Counted from the first letter of the stretch, positions 18,999-26,954 are shown. The stretch is DNA of 35,397 nt from DASXMX01 sp036794395 (GCA_036794395.1 DAIRGS010000038.1:1-35397); one strand, 5' to 3'. The notes: a model not told the origin generated them from the sequence alone. A program made the numbers and translations.

Positions 18999-19027
18999 TT
19001 GTCATCGCCCTGGGAGTCCGCTATGGT
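18999..19027 (+). promoter_or_regulatory. Sigma70-type promoter of korA
   Basis: TTGTCA (18999-19004) and TATGGT (19022-19027) are separated by 17 bp. The predicted start is near 19034, leaving a leader of about 32 bases with GAGG 17 bases before the ATG. Confidence 0.5.
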
Positions 19028-19065
19028 TCTGTTTTGACCCGAGCGAGGAAACTCAGACAAATCAT

Positions 19066-21054
19066 ATGAGCGCTGCACCCGACGTATCGGTCCAAGCTAG
19101 AATTGGGGATTCGAAAGGCAACGGAGCCAACGGACACCCCAAGCCCGTGGTGGAGCTGTCGTCTGTGGCCGTGCGCTTTGCCGGTGACAGCGGCGACGGC
19201 ATGCAACTGGCGGGGACCCAGTTCACCGACACCTCCGCGCTGTTGGGCAATGACATCAGCACGCTGCCGGACTTCCCGGCGGAAATCCGCGCCCCGGCCG
19301 GCACATTGGCGGGCGTAAGCGGATACCAGGTTCACTTCTCCAGCACGGACATTTTCACGCCCGGCGACGATGTGGATGCGCTGGTGGCGATGAACCCCGC
19401 TGCATTGAAGACCAATCTGCGCGCCGTCAAAGACGGCGGGATCGTGATCGTCAATGAAGATGCATTTGGTCCCAATGATCTGAAAAAAGCGGGGTATGCC
19501 GTCAATCCGCTGGAAGATGGATCGCTGAAGAAATATCGCCTGATCAAGGTGCCGATCAATAAGCTCAACAACGAGGCGACGAAAGCCTCGGGGCTTGGCG
19601 CCAAGGATCAAGACCGCTGCAAAAACATGTTTGCACTCGGGCTGGTGTACTGGCTGTATGGCCGGCCGCTCGAAGCAACTGTCGAGCATATCAACGCAAA
19701 ATTCGCGGCCAAGAAGCCGACCGTGGCGCAGGCAAATATCCTGACGCTCAAGGCCGGGTTCCATTACGGGGAAACCACCGAGCTCTTCGCCCAGCAGTAT
19801 CAGGTGCCAAAAGCGAAATTGCCCAAGGGGCAGTACCGCAAAATCACCGGGAACGAAGCCACTGCGATGGGAATGGTCGCAGCCGCGAAGCTTGCATCCA
19901 AGCAGTTGATCTATTGCAGCTATCCGATTACCCCCGCCAGCGACATTTTGCATGCCCTGTCGGCTCAGAAGAATTTCAATGTCATTACGTTTCAGGCCGA
20001 GGACGAAATCGCGGCCATTGGAGCGGCCATCGGCGCCAGTTTTGGCGGGGCGCTGGGTTGCACGGGAACCAGCGGGCCGGGCGTGGCGCTCAAGAGCGAA
20101 GCGATCGGGCTGGCGGTGATGACCGAGCTGCCTTGCGTGATTATCGATGTGCAGCGCGGCGGGCCGAGCACGGGATTGCCGACCAAGACCGAGCAATCGG
20201 ATCTGCTTCAGGTGATGTTCGGGCGGAATGGCGAATGCCCGGTGCCGGTGATCGCGGCCGCGTCGCCTTCGGATTGCTTTGATGCGATCATTGAAGCGTT
20301 TGCAATCGCGACCAAGTACATGACGCCGGTATTTTTCCTGAGTGATGGGTATATCGCCAACGGCGCTGAGCCGTGGCTGATTCCGGATGTGAAATCGCTC
20401 CCGAAAATCGACATCAAGCACCCGACCGAGAAGAACGACGAGCGCGGGTTCATGCCGTACAAGCGCGATGAGAACAAGGTGCGGCCCTGGGCCCTTCCAG
20501 GCACGCCGGGCCTGGAGCACCGTTTGGGCGGGATTGAGAAGCAGGACGTGACGGGCAACGTGAATTACGAGCCGCTCAATCACGAGCACATGGTTCGGAT
20601 TCGCGCGGGGAAGGTCGCCGGCATCAAGCCGATCGGCCCCGATTTGCTTTGGACAGGGCCGGAACACGGCGATGTCTTGATCCTGGGCTGGGGCAGCACG
20701 TTCGGTGCGATTAAGGCCGCGACATTGGAGCTGCGGGAAAAAGGCGTTGCCGTCTCGGCGTGCCACGTGCGTTATCTGAACCCCCTGCCGGAACGACTCG
20801 GCGAGATCTTTAAACGATTTAAGCACGTGCTGATTCCAGAGATGAATCTGGGCCAGTTACGGCTGCTGATCCGCGGGCACTTTCTCGTGGATGCAAAGGG
20901 ACTGAATAAGGTTAAGGGCCAGCCTTTCATGGTTCAGGAAATCGTGGAAGGCGTGCGGGCGATCATGGCCGGACGAAGCGGCGCGGAGCAGGTGCACTCG
21001 CCAACGAACAAAGTATTGCCGGCAGACGCGGCGAATTTCTCGAATGGCGATTAG
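19066..21054 (+). CDS. korA: 2-oxoacid:ferredoxin oxidoreductase, fused gamma-alpha subunit
   Basis: The 662 aa subunit belongs to a CoA-dependent enzyme that decarboxylates a 2-oxoacid, most likely 2-oxoglutarate, and passes electrons to ferredoxin. The gamma domain (about 33-225) carries VRFAGDSGDGMQLAGTQFT and LPDFPAEIRAPAGT. The alpha domain follows from about 260 with GNEATAMGMVAAAKLA and the YPITPASDIL motif (285-294). GTSGPGVALKSE and VQRGGPSTGLPTKTEQSDL also match the family. The C-terminal domain ends in PEMNLGQL. The gamma-alpha fusion is the common KorA arrangement in aerobic and soil bacteria. The beta subunit follows after 167 bases, with a small repeat element in the gap. Substrate is inferred from subfamily resemblance. 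Confidence 0.93.
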   Translation: MSAAPDVSVQARIGDSKGNGANGHPKPVVELSSVAVRFAGDSGDGMQLAGTQFTDTSALLGNDISTLPDFPAEIRAPAGTLAGVSGYQVHFSSTDIFTPGDDVDALVAMNPAALKTNLRAVKDGGIVIVNEDAFGPNDLKKAGYAVNPLEDGSLKKYRLIKVPINKLNNEATKASGLGAKDQDRCKNMFALGLVYWLYGRPLEATVEHINAKFAAKKPTVAQANILTLKAGFHYGETTELFAQQYQVPKAKLPKGQYRKITGNEATAMGMVAAAKLASKQLIYCSYPITPASDILHALSAQKNFNVITFQAEDEIAAIGAAIGASFGGALGCTGTSGPGVALKSEAIGLAVMTELPCVIIDVQRGGPSTGLPTKTEQSDLLQVMFGRNGECPVPVIAAASPSDCFDAIIEAFAIATKYMTPVFFLSDGYIANGAEPWLIPDVKSLPKIDIKHPTEKNDERGFMPYKRDENKVRPWALPGTPGLEHRLGGIEKQDVTGNVNYEPLNHEHMVRIRAGKVAGIKPIGPDLLWTGPEHGDVLILGWGSTFGAIKAATLELREKGVAVSACHVRYLNPLPERLGEIFKRFKHVLIPEMNLGQLRLLIRGHFLVDAKGLNKVKGQPFMVQEIVEGVRAIMAGRSGAEQVHSPTNKVLPADAANFSNGD

Positions 21055-21075
21055 CGCCTTTCGGAACCGAATACC

Positions 21076-21196
21076 AGCACAGAGAAAAAACCAGGAGATG
21101 ATATTCGCGGAATGCACAGGTGGCCTTGGGCGAAGATTTCGATATTCGATCCCGTTCCTCCTCTGTGTTCTCTGTGTCCTCCGTGATCTCTGTGCT
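21076..21196. repeat. Inverted-repeat element between korA and korB
   Basis: AGCACAGAGA (21076-21085) and its inverse TCTCTGTGCT (21187-21196) bound a 121-bp stretch. It contains CTCTGTGTTCTCTGTGTCCT, which has the same style of CAGAG-rich ends as family C but a different sequence. It lies inside what is otherwise a two-gene operon. Confidence 0.6.
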
Positions 21197-21221
21197 TAGA
21201 CTTGGAATTGAGTAGATAAAG

Positions 21222-22247
21222 ATGAGCGTTATTCCGACATCACCGTTGAATATATTGAAGCCTTCGGATTATGGCAGCGATCAGGACGTGCGCTGGTGCC
21301 CCGGCTGCGGGGATTATTCGATCCTGGCGCAGATGAAGAAGGTATGCGCGAAGCTTGGGATGGATCGGAGCAAGACGGTATTCATTTCCGGGATCGGCTG
21401 CTCGAGCCGGTTTCCGTATTACATGAATACCTATGGGTTTCACTCGATTCACGGACGCGCACCGACCTTTGCCACGGGCCTGAAGCTGGCCCGGCCCGAT
21501 CTCACGGTGTGGATGGTGACAGGGGATGGCGATGGATTATCCATCGGCGGCAATCACCTGATGCACGCCATCCGCCGGAATATCGACGTGAAGATCCTGC
21601 TGTTCAACAACCGGATTTACGGGCTGACCAAAGGCCAATACTCCCCCACCAGCGAGCAGGGCAAAAAGACCAAGAGCACGCCGATGGGCGCTCCGGAATA
21701 TCCCATTCGGCCATTGAGCATCGCGATCGGCGCCGAGGCATCTTTTGCCGCCCGCGCGATTGATATCGATGTAAAGCATCTGGAATATGTGCTGGAACGG
21801 GCGGCCAATCACGTGGGCACGGCGTTCGTCGAGATTTATCAGAATTGCAATATTTTCAACGACGGCGCTTACAACTACGCGACGGACAAAACGACCAGGA
21901 ACGACACCACCGTGTACCTCGAGCACGGCAAGCCGCTCATCTTCGGCAAGGATGGCTCAAAGGGCATCCGACTCAACAACCTCACCCCCGAAGTGGTGGA
22001 TACGCGCACGGTGAAGCCGGACGACCTGATCATCCACGACGAAAACACCGCCGAGCCCACCATGGCTTTCATGCTCTCGCGCATGCGATACCCCGAATAC
22101 CCTGAGCCCCTTGGCGTGTTCCGTGCGGTTAAGAACGACGTCTATGGCGATATCGTCCGCCGGCAGAATCAGCAGGCGATTGCCAAGATGGGAGAGGGCG
22201 ATCTTCAGCACCTGATCACCGGCGACGAAACCTGGACCGTCGATTAA
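21222..22247 (+). CDS. korB: 2-oxoacid:ferredoxin oxidoreductase, beta subunit
   Basis: The 341 aa subunit binds thiamine diphosphate and a [4Fe-4S] cluster. Cluster cysteines are C26 and C29 (RWCPGCGDYS), C60 (SGIGCSSRFPYY) and a fourth in IYQNCNIFNDGA. The thiamine diphosphate motif is GDGDGLSIGGNHLMHA with the downstream NN in LLFNNRIYGLTKGQYSPTS. Length and order fit KorB. It pairs with korA upstream. There is no ribosome site of note before the ATG (TAAAG only). Downstream lies a family D repeat rather than a clear terminator. Confidence 0.95.
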   Translation: MSVIPTSPLNILKPSDYGSDQDVRWCPGCGDYSILAQMKKVCAKLGMDRSKTVFISGIGCSSRFPYYMNTYGFHSIHGRAPTFATGLKLARPDLTVWMVTGDGDGLSIGGNHLMHAIRRNIDVKILLFNNRIYGLTKGQYSPTSEQGKKTKSTPMGAPEYPIRPLSIAIGAEASFAARAIDIDVKHLEYVLERAANHVGTAFVEIYQNCNIFNDGAYNYATDKTTRNDTTVYLEHGKPLIFGKDGSKGIRLNNLTPEVVDTRTVKPDDLIIHDENTAEPTMAFMLSRMRYPEYPEPLGVFRAVKNDVYGDIVRRQNQQAIAKMGEGDLQHLITGDETWTVD

Positions 22248-22266
22248 TGCTGATGACCGCGCGTTG

Positions 22267-22372
22267 CCGCTCCCTCTCCCTCCCTGTAGGGAGCGGACCC
22301 CCGTGTCCGCCCTCTTGCCCCCTCTCCCGCCGGAAAAGGGTTGGGGTGAGGGCAAATGCCAGGCGCCACCCA
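22267..22372. repeat. Family D palindromic repeat
   Basis: CCGCTCCCT (22267-22275) pairs with AGGGAGCGG (22288-22296). GCGGAC / GTCCGC forms the next stem, followed by CCCTCTCCCGCCGGAAAAGG and GTTGGGGTGAGGGC. The final AATGCCAGGCGCC stretch recurs inverted at 32951-32964. It lies after korB and may act as a 3'-end structure. Confidence 0.65.
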
Positions 22373-22410
22373 CCCGCTGCGCGCCCTCTTGCCCGCATCT
22401 CCGCGATTTC

Positions 22411-22965
22411 TTACGCGCTGTGATCCGAAGCCGGTACATCCCCTAAAGACTTCTCAATCACCTCAACGATCTGATCCGTCGCCCGCCGTTCGTACACCAT
22501 GTCGCGTAAAATGGCACTCTGCCCCGCGCCGCCAGCAGTCTGATATTCCACAACCGCAATTCCTTTTCGATCCCACCGCGATTTATCCAGCGCCTCAATT
22601 TTGTCCAGTGGGATGGGATCGTGCCCCGGCAGGTGGAGGATATCGTTCTCCAAACGATACGCGCCGCGCGAGCGAACCATCAGCCAGATGAACAGCGGCA
22701 GGCTGAAGCCGGGCAGAATAATCCCCAACCCGCGGTTGATCAGAATACCCGCGTCGTTGTGATTGACCTGCGGGGGCGTCTTGTTTTCAGCGCGCATCTG
22801 ATCCCACGCGCGATTTTCCGCTGGCCATTTGTAGAAACCATCGTGGAAGCTCCACGCGCCGTAGCCAAAGACCATGATGAAGAAAACGTAGACGCGCCAG
22901 CGATATTGGAAGTCGGCACGGGCGATGAGGGGCGGTTTGGTCGAGGGGGAAGTGGGTTGGCTCAT
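22411..22965 (-). CDS. Membrane protein of unknown function, 184 aa
   Basis: Not recognised as a named family. After a Ser/Pro-rich N-terminus there is one membrane helix (YRWRVYVFFIMVFGYGAW), a short loop with conserved-looking Trp residues (FHDGFYKWPAENRAWDQMRA), and a second helix (GLGIILPGFSLPLFIWLMV). The C-terminal domain of about 85 residues looks beta-rich and PH-like (YRLENDILHLPGHDPIPLDK, IEALDKSRWDRKGIAVVEYQ). This layout suggests a bacterial PH-like domain anchored by two helices, which is only inference. Its start overlaps the stop of the upstream small gene by 4 bases (ATGA), so the two are coupled. Confidence 0.72.
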   Translation of the reverse strand: MSQPTSPSTKPPLIARADFQYRWRVYVFFIMVFGYGAWSFHDGFYKWPAENRAWDQMRAENKTPPQVNHNDAGILINRGLGIILPGFSLPLFIWLMVRSRGAYRLENDILHLPGHDPIPLDKIEALDKSRWDRKGIAVVEYQTAGGAGQSAILRDMVYERRATDQIVEVIEKSLGDVPASDHSA

Positions 22966-23186
22966 ACAGGGTCTCGATCGGGATTCGGAGCAGGATCTTC
23001 CAGAAGTCGCAGGACTTCCCGTGCCGCGTCACCGGCGGCGCGTGCGAGGTCTGCACCTTGCGCGAACCGCGGATCATCCTGAAGCTCGGCAACCTGTCGT
23101 TGAAGCTTATCGACCAACTCTTGGGCGTTGGATGATGCGCGGGCGCGCAGCTCGGGTTCGTCATTCGGCCAAGTCACGGCGCGCAT
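22962..23186 (-). CDS. Small soluble protein coupled to the 22411 membrane protein
   Basis: The 74 aa hydrophilic, mostly helical product (MRAVTWPNDEPELRARASSN, AQELVDKLQRQVAELQDDPR) is not recognised. The frame stays open back to 23396, but that extension lies within the family B element, so the ATG at 23186 is preferred. No convincing ribosome site is seen. The 4-base overlap with the next gene supports its being real. Confidence 0.55.
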   Translation of the reverse strand: MRAVTWPNDEPELRARASSNAQELVDKLQRQVAELQDDPRFAQGADLARAAGDAAREVLRLLEDPAPNPDRDPV

Positions 23187-23225
23187 GCTATGCGCCGTCG
23201 GGGAGCGGGTAAACCCCCATGTGCG

Positions 23226-23460
23226 TTCTAAATGACGGTGCGCGATTCCGCTTCGTGGCATGGGGCTTCCAGCCCATGATCGAGGGAGATTACCTCCAGC
23301 GACGGGTCCGATTTGGGAAAACCAAGTTTCGACAGTTGGACAACCTTCTGATTTGCCGGGAGAAAATGCCCGATTCCGGCGAGTTAGTTTCCCCACATCC
23401 CACCCGTCGCCGGACCCGAGGCGTCCTTACCCACGGCTTACAAAGCCGTGCCACGAAACG
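23226..23460. repeat. Family B element, inverted and shortened copy
   Basis: It begins TTCTAAATGACGGTGCGCGA then TTCCGC, the family B terminus. The region up to about 23455 is an inverted copy of the core at 12057-12325, with about nine of ten bases matching by eye in the best part (CGGGTCCGGCGACGGGTGGG in the other copy). It lacks the 60-base insertion and has no recognisable right terminus, so it is truncated. It fills most of the gap 23187-23486. Confidence 0.7.
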
Positions 23461-23486
23461 AACTGGGTTGGATGGGACTGAAAACT

Positions 23487-24236
23487 CTATGAACGAGACG
23501 CAATCGCCGAGGAAATGGGGCGCAGGATCTTGGGAATGATGTAATCACCGCAGAGCTGCTCGGCTTTGGCCGCGAGCTGGGCGAAGAGCGTCTCCATCGG
23601 TTCCTTGGGCCGATCGCCCCAGTACCGGCGAACGATCAGGTAGACGCTGATCGCGTCATCCGAGTAGTCGCCGGTGCGGACCTGGTAGCTGTTAGTGCGG
23701 GTGACCACGTCGATGCGCGCCTGGAGGCGGCAATCGGGGCTGAGGGCGACGGTGACGGTGGGCTGGAAGTCCACGGCCCGGCCGCCGGCCACGTCAGTCA
23801 GGCACGCCAGGGGAGATTCGGGAAACAGGCTCTCGGCGATGATCTCATCATGATTTCCACCAAAGCCCAGATCGAAGCCAAACAGCACGTCGAGATAATC
23901 GATCTCGATGGGGCTGAGGCCCAGGTGGCACGGGGCCATTTCCAGCAGAAGCTGGTGCAGGCCCAGTGATTCCTCGACGCTGGACGGGTTGACGTGCCCG
24001 CTCGAAAGCCTTTTGGCTTCAAGGCTCATCCAGCGATAGGACTGGCTGCTGCGATCTTCTTCGAGATTGAATTCGCCATTATCCGATTTGCGAAAGCGGC
24101 TCATTGACGGATACGTCTTTTGAACGCGCTCGAACAAGTGGAGCAAGGTATCGCGGCTGTGGGGCAGATTCAGCTGCGAACCAAGCCGCATGTTGACGTA
24201 GAAATCTTCACAAAACGCTGCATAAGGGTTGGACAT
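23487..24236 (-). CDS. Conserved hypothetical protein of Planctomycetes
   Basis: The 249 aa soluble protein has no known motif. Distinctive segments are MSNPYAAFCEDFYVNMRLGS, VQKTYPSMSRFRKSDNGEFN, IEIDYLDVLFGFDLGFGGNH, and CRLQARIDVVTRTNSYQVRT. I recall near-identical proteins across Planctomycetes with no assigned role, but cannot check. GGAGG (on the minus strand, 8 bases before the ATG at 24236) fixes the start; the open frame runs on to 24653 but overlaps holA. It is divergent from holA, with 162 bases between. The strong conservation as I remember it would suggest a basic cell function in this phylum. Confidence 0.83.
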   Translation of the reverse strand: MSNPYAAFCEDFYVNMRLGSQLNLPHSRDTLLHLFERVQKTYPSMSRFRKSDNGEFNLEEDRSSQSYRWMSLEAKRLSSGHVNPSSVEESLGLHQLLLEMAPCHLGLSPIEIDYLDVLFGFDLGFGGNHDEIIAESLFPESPLACLTDVAGGRAVDFQPTVTVALSPDCRLQARIDVVTRTNSYQVRTGDYSDDAISVYLIVRRYWGDRPKEPMETLFAQLAAKAEQLCGDYIIPKILRPISSAIASRS

Positions 24237-24398
24237 ACGACATCCTCCCGAGGGTCCATCCGGGCTGGCCACTAAACGTCCTTGATTCGTAGATCGGAAA
24301 TACAGCCCGATAAAGTGTAGCTGATTCTGCCTATAACGAAAGAAAACTGACTCAGGTTCGTTGACTGAAAAAATGTCGGGGCATACAAACGGGCACCT

Positions 24399-25343
24399 AT
24401 GGCGAGCAAGCCGGTGTATGCCCTGGTCGGTGGCGACCCGTTCGTTCAGCTTCAAAAGCTGCGGGAAGTCCTTTCGCTGTTGCCGCCGGATGCGCAGCGA
24501 ACCGATCTGGACGGTGAACGGGCTGAACTGGCCGATGTCTTCGACGAATTGCGGAGCTTTGCCATGTTCGGCGGCGGCAAGGTCGTCGTGCTGCGCAACG
24601 CCGATGCCTTCATAACACGCTTCCGTGAACAGATGGAAAGCTATGCCGCCCATCCATCAGACAGCGCGACGCTGATTTTGCGCCTTGAGTCGTTGCCGTC
24701 CAATCAGCGCATCTACAAGGCGATTGCAAAAGTGGGCGTGATCGAAAAATGCGATCCGCCCAAGGATCTGGCCGGGTGGGCGATCGCGCACGCGGCTTCA
24801 GCTCACAAAGTAAAGCTCACCCCCGACGCTGCCCGCGTGCTGGTGGACCTGGTGGGCCAGGATCTTGGCCGTCTCGATACCGAACTTGCAAAGCTCGCCT
24901 TGACCACCGATGGAAAGCCCATCACCGCCGACGTGGTATCTGAGGGCGTGGCCTTCGCCCGCGAGCGGCAGATGTGGGACATGACCAACGAGCTGGCCTG
25001 CGGGGGAACCGCCGCGGCGTTGCAGCGATGGCGGCAACTGTTGCAGATGGATTCATCCAGCGAATTCCGCGCCGTCACCTGGCTGGGCATGTGGCTGGAA
25101 AATGTCCGCAAGGCCATCACGATGAAAAAAAAAGGAATGCAGACCTTCGCCATCGCCCAGCAGCTTCGAATCTGGCCAAAGGATATTCAGGGACCGTTCT
25201 TCGAAACCGCCGAGGCCCTGGGGGAAAAAGGCGCCGCCCGCGCCACCGATCTGCTGGCGGACATCGATCTACGAAGCAAATCCGGCTTGGGAGACGCAGC
25301 CTCAAATGTCGAACGATTCATCCTCGAAATCGGGCAGCTTTAG
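24399..25343 (+). CDS. holA: DNA polymerase III delta subunit
   Basis: Delta opens the sliding clamp as part of the clamp loader. The 314 aa protein has the normal length and three-part layout. The N-terminal AAA+-like domain lacks ATP-binding residues, as is normal for delta (YALVGGDPFVQLQKLREVLS, SFAMFGGGKVVVLRNADAF). The middle helical part contains LVDLVGQDLGRLDTELAKLA, and the C-terminal collar domain contains ALQRWRQLLQMDSSSEFRAV. TTGACT (24361-24366) and CATACA (24382-24387) may form its promoter, with a very short leader. A family A repeat begins 8 bases after the stop. Confidence 0.9.
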   Translation: MASKPVYALVGGDPFVQLQKLREVLSLLPPDAQRTDLDGERAELADVFDELRSFAMFGGGKVVVLRNADAFITRFREQMESYAAHPSDSATLILRLESLPSNQRIYKAIAKVGVIEKCDPPKDLAGWAIAHAASAHKVKLTPDAARVLVDLVGQDLGRLDTELAKLALTTDGKPITADVVSEGVAFARERQMWDMTNELACGGTAAALQRWRQLLQMDSSSEFRAVTWLGMWLENVRKAITMKKKGMQTFAIAQQLRIWPKDIQGPFFETAEALGEKGAARATDLLADIDLRSKSGLGDAASNVERFILEIGQL

Positions 25344-25350
25344 GTCGAAA

Positions 25351-25421
25351 CTGGCGTGGTCGCTTCAGCGACCATGTCTTCTATTGCCCGGCAGACATGG
25401 TTGCTGAAGCAACCACGCCAG
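25351..25421. repeat. Family A hairpin-pair element, 71 bp
   Basis: The left arm is CTGGCGTGGTCGCTTCAGCG then ACCATGTC; the right arm (25394-25421) is its near-inverse. Each arm holds its own hairpin: GGTCGC-TTCA-GCGACC on the left and GGTTGC-TGAA-GCAACC on the right. The change from C-G to T-A on the right keeps the stem intact. It lies between holA and the mqnE promoter. Confidence 0.85.
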
Positions 25422-25469
25422 GCAACTTTCAAAATGATCGAAACCGTTAGCGGGGACCCAACAGATTCT

Positions 25470-25475
25470 CTATAC
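25470..25475 (+). promoter_or_regulatory. -10 box of mqnE, leaderless candidate
   Basis: TATACT ends 8 bases before the ATG at 25484, so transcription should begin at or within a base or two of the start codon. TTAGCG (25446-25451), 18 bp upstream, is a weak -35. There is no purine-rich ribosome site. Confidence 0.45.
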
Positions 25476-25483
25476 TTCCCACA

Positions 25484-26668
25484 ATGGCCAGCGAAATGCC
25501 TGTTATTTCCGATCCTGCACTTCGTCCCATCGCCGAGAAGGTGATGTCGGGCGAGGCGTTGAGCATCGACGACGGCATTGCCCTCTACAAGAGCCGCGAC
25601 GTTCACGGAATCGGCCGTCTGGCCAATACTGTCCGCCAGCAGCTCCACGGCAACAAAACGTTCTACAACCGCAATCGCCATATCAACTACACCAACGTTT
25701 GCGCCCTGTCCTGCAAGTTCTGCTCCTTCTATCGTAAACGCGGCGAAGAAGGGGCATACGAAATGCCCGTCGAGCAGGTCGTGGCCACGGCCCGCAAAGC
25801 TGCCGACTCGGGCGCCACCGAAGTGCACATCGTCGGCGGCCTCCACCCGTGGCTCAAATTTGATTACTACCTCGACATGCTTCGCGGCGTCCGAGCCGCG
25901 TGCCCCCAATTGCATATCAAGGGCTTTACCGCCATCGAGATCGTCCACTTCTCGCGCATCGCGAAGCTGAATATTCGCGAAGTGCTGACCGCACTTCGCG
26001 AAGCCGGCCTCGGCAGCATGCCGGGCGGCGGCGCCGAAATCTTCGATGACCGCGTGCATGATGAAGCGTTCAAAGGCAAGGTGCGGGCCGATAAATGGTT
26101 TGAAGTGCATCGAACCGCGCACAGCCTGGGCATCTTCACCAACGCCACCATGCTTTATGGCCACGTCGAGCGGCCCGAAGAGCGGATCACCCATCTGATC
26201 AAGCTGCGCGAACTACAAGCCGAGTCATTGGCGGCCATGAAGGCCGAGAGCGCCTCGCCGCGGGCCTGCTTCAACTGCATGATCCCGCTCTCGTTCATTC
26301 CCGAGCACAGCGAGTTGGGATATCTGCCTGGCCCGACTGGCCTGACCGATCTCAAAACCCTGGCGATCTCCCGCCTGATGCTGAACAACATCCGCCACAT
26401 CAAGGCCTTCTGGATCATGCAGGGCATCGGCCTCTCGCAACTGGCCCTGGATTGGGGCTGCGATGACCTGGATGGCACCGTGGTCTGGTACGACATCACC
26501 AAGCGCGAAGGGGATGGCACACATCAGGAATTACATATCCGTGATATTCAGCGGGTGATCCGCGAAGCGGGCAAGGAACCGGTCGAACGCGACACCGTTT
26601 ACCGCCGCGTGCAGCGGGATCCCGCAACCGATCGGGTCATCCATACCGAGGAAACGGTGCCCGTTTAG
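25484..26668 (+). CDS. mqnE: Aminofutalosine synthase (radical SAM)
   Basis: MqnE joins 3-[(1-carboxyvinyl)oxy]benzoate to the adenosyl radical of SAM, giving aminofutalosine in the futalosine route to menaquinone. The 394 aa protein has the radical SAM cluster motif C73-x3-C77-x2-C80 (NVCALSCKFCSFYRK), followed by EVHIVGGLHPWLKFDYYLDM, which marks MqnE rather than MqnC. It also has MPGGGAEIFDDRVHDEAF and TNATMLYGHVERPEERITHL. Other mqn genes are not in the window. The upstream region is a family A repeat and a -10 box almost at the start codon, so the mRNA is likely leaderless. Downstream is a family C element. Confidence 0.93.
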   Translation: MASEMPVISDPALRPIAEKVMSGEALSIDDGIALYKSRDVHGIGRLANTVRQQLHGNKTFYNRNRHINYTNVCALSCKFCSFYRKRGEEGAYEMPVEQVVATARKAADSGATEVHIVGGLHPWLKFDYYLDMLRGVRAACPQLHIKGFTAIEIVHFSRIAKLNIREVLTALREAGLGSMPGGGAEIFDDRVHDEAFKGKVRADKWFEVHRTAHSLGIFTNATMLYGHVERPEERITHLIKLRELQAESLAAMKAESASPRACFNCMIPLSFIPEHSELGYLPGPTGLTDLKTLAISRLMLNNIRHIKAFWIMQGIGLSQLALDWGCDDLDGTVVWYDITKREGDGTHQELHIRDIQRVIREAGKEPVERDTVYRRVQRDPATDRVIHTEETVPV

Positions 26669-26698
26669 ACTTTGTCATTAAATTGCCCCGCCCGAATT

Positions 26699-26860
26699 AT
26701 TCACCGCAGAGACGCCGAGGGCGCGGAGAATACAGAACTGACAAGCGTTTACGTCGAAATCAAACGGCTATCCATCGCAGGTTGCCATTTCTTTCTATTT
26801 CTCCGCGCTCTCTCTTCGAGCCTGAGCCTCAGAGCCGAAGGCCGCGTCTCTGCGGTGAAT
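26699..26860. repeat. Family C inverted-repeat element, compact copy
   Basis: ATTCACCGCAGAGACGCCGA at the left and CGTCTCTGCGGTGAAT at the right form terminal inverted repeats around 162 bp. The 32-bp module (26811-26842) sits just inside the right end, as in the copy at 11912-12418. No coding capacity is seen. It fills most of 26669-26954. Confidence 0.8.
26811..26842. repeat. 32-bp palindromic module, copy 3
   Basis: Identical to the copies at 12265-12296 and 12369-12400 and in the same orientation. It lies immediately inside the right terminus of the family C element. Confidence 0.8.
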
Positions 26861-26898
26861 CCTGAATCTTTCGCGCCAATCGTTGCCCGGTCGAGGGC

Positions 26899-26926
26899 TT
26901 GCAGCGATTCGGGTCATCGCTATACT
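26899..26926 (+). promoter_or_regulatory. Promoter of the 26955 gene
   Basis: TTGCAG (26899-26904) and TATACT (26921-26926) are 16 bp apart. The start would fall near 26934, giving a leader of about 21 bases containing GGAG. Confidence 0.55.
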
Positions 26927-26954
26927 TCCCCGTCCTTCGTTTCTGGAGAAGAGT

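Noticed and set aside
19021..20826. A 601-residue minus-strand frame opposite korA
   Set aside because: korA motifs are unambiguous; the opposite frame is a codon-bias shadow.
23187..23396. N-terminal extension of the 22962 gene through the family B element
   Set aside because: The extension encodes repeat DNA; the homologous repeat at 12026 shows that the sequence is an element, not conserved protein. It remains possible as a recent fusion.
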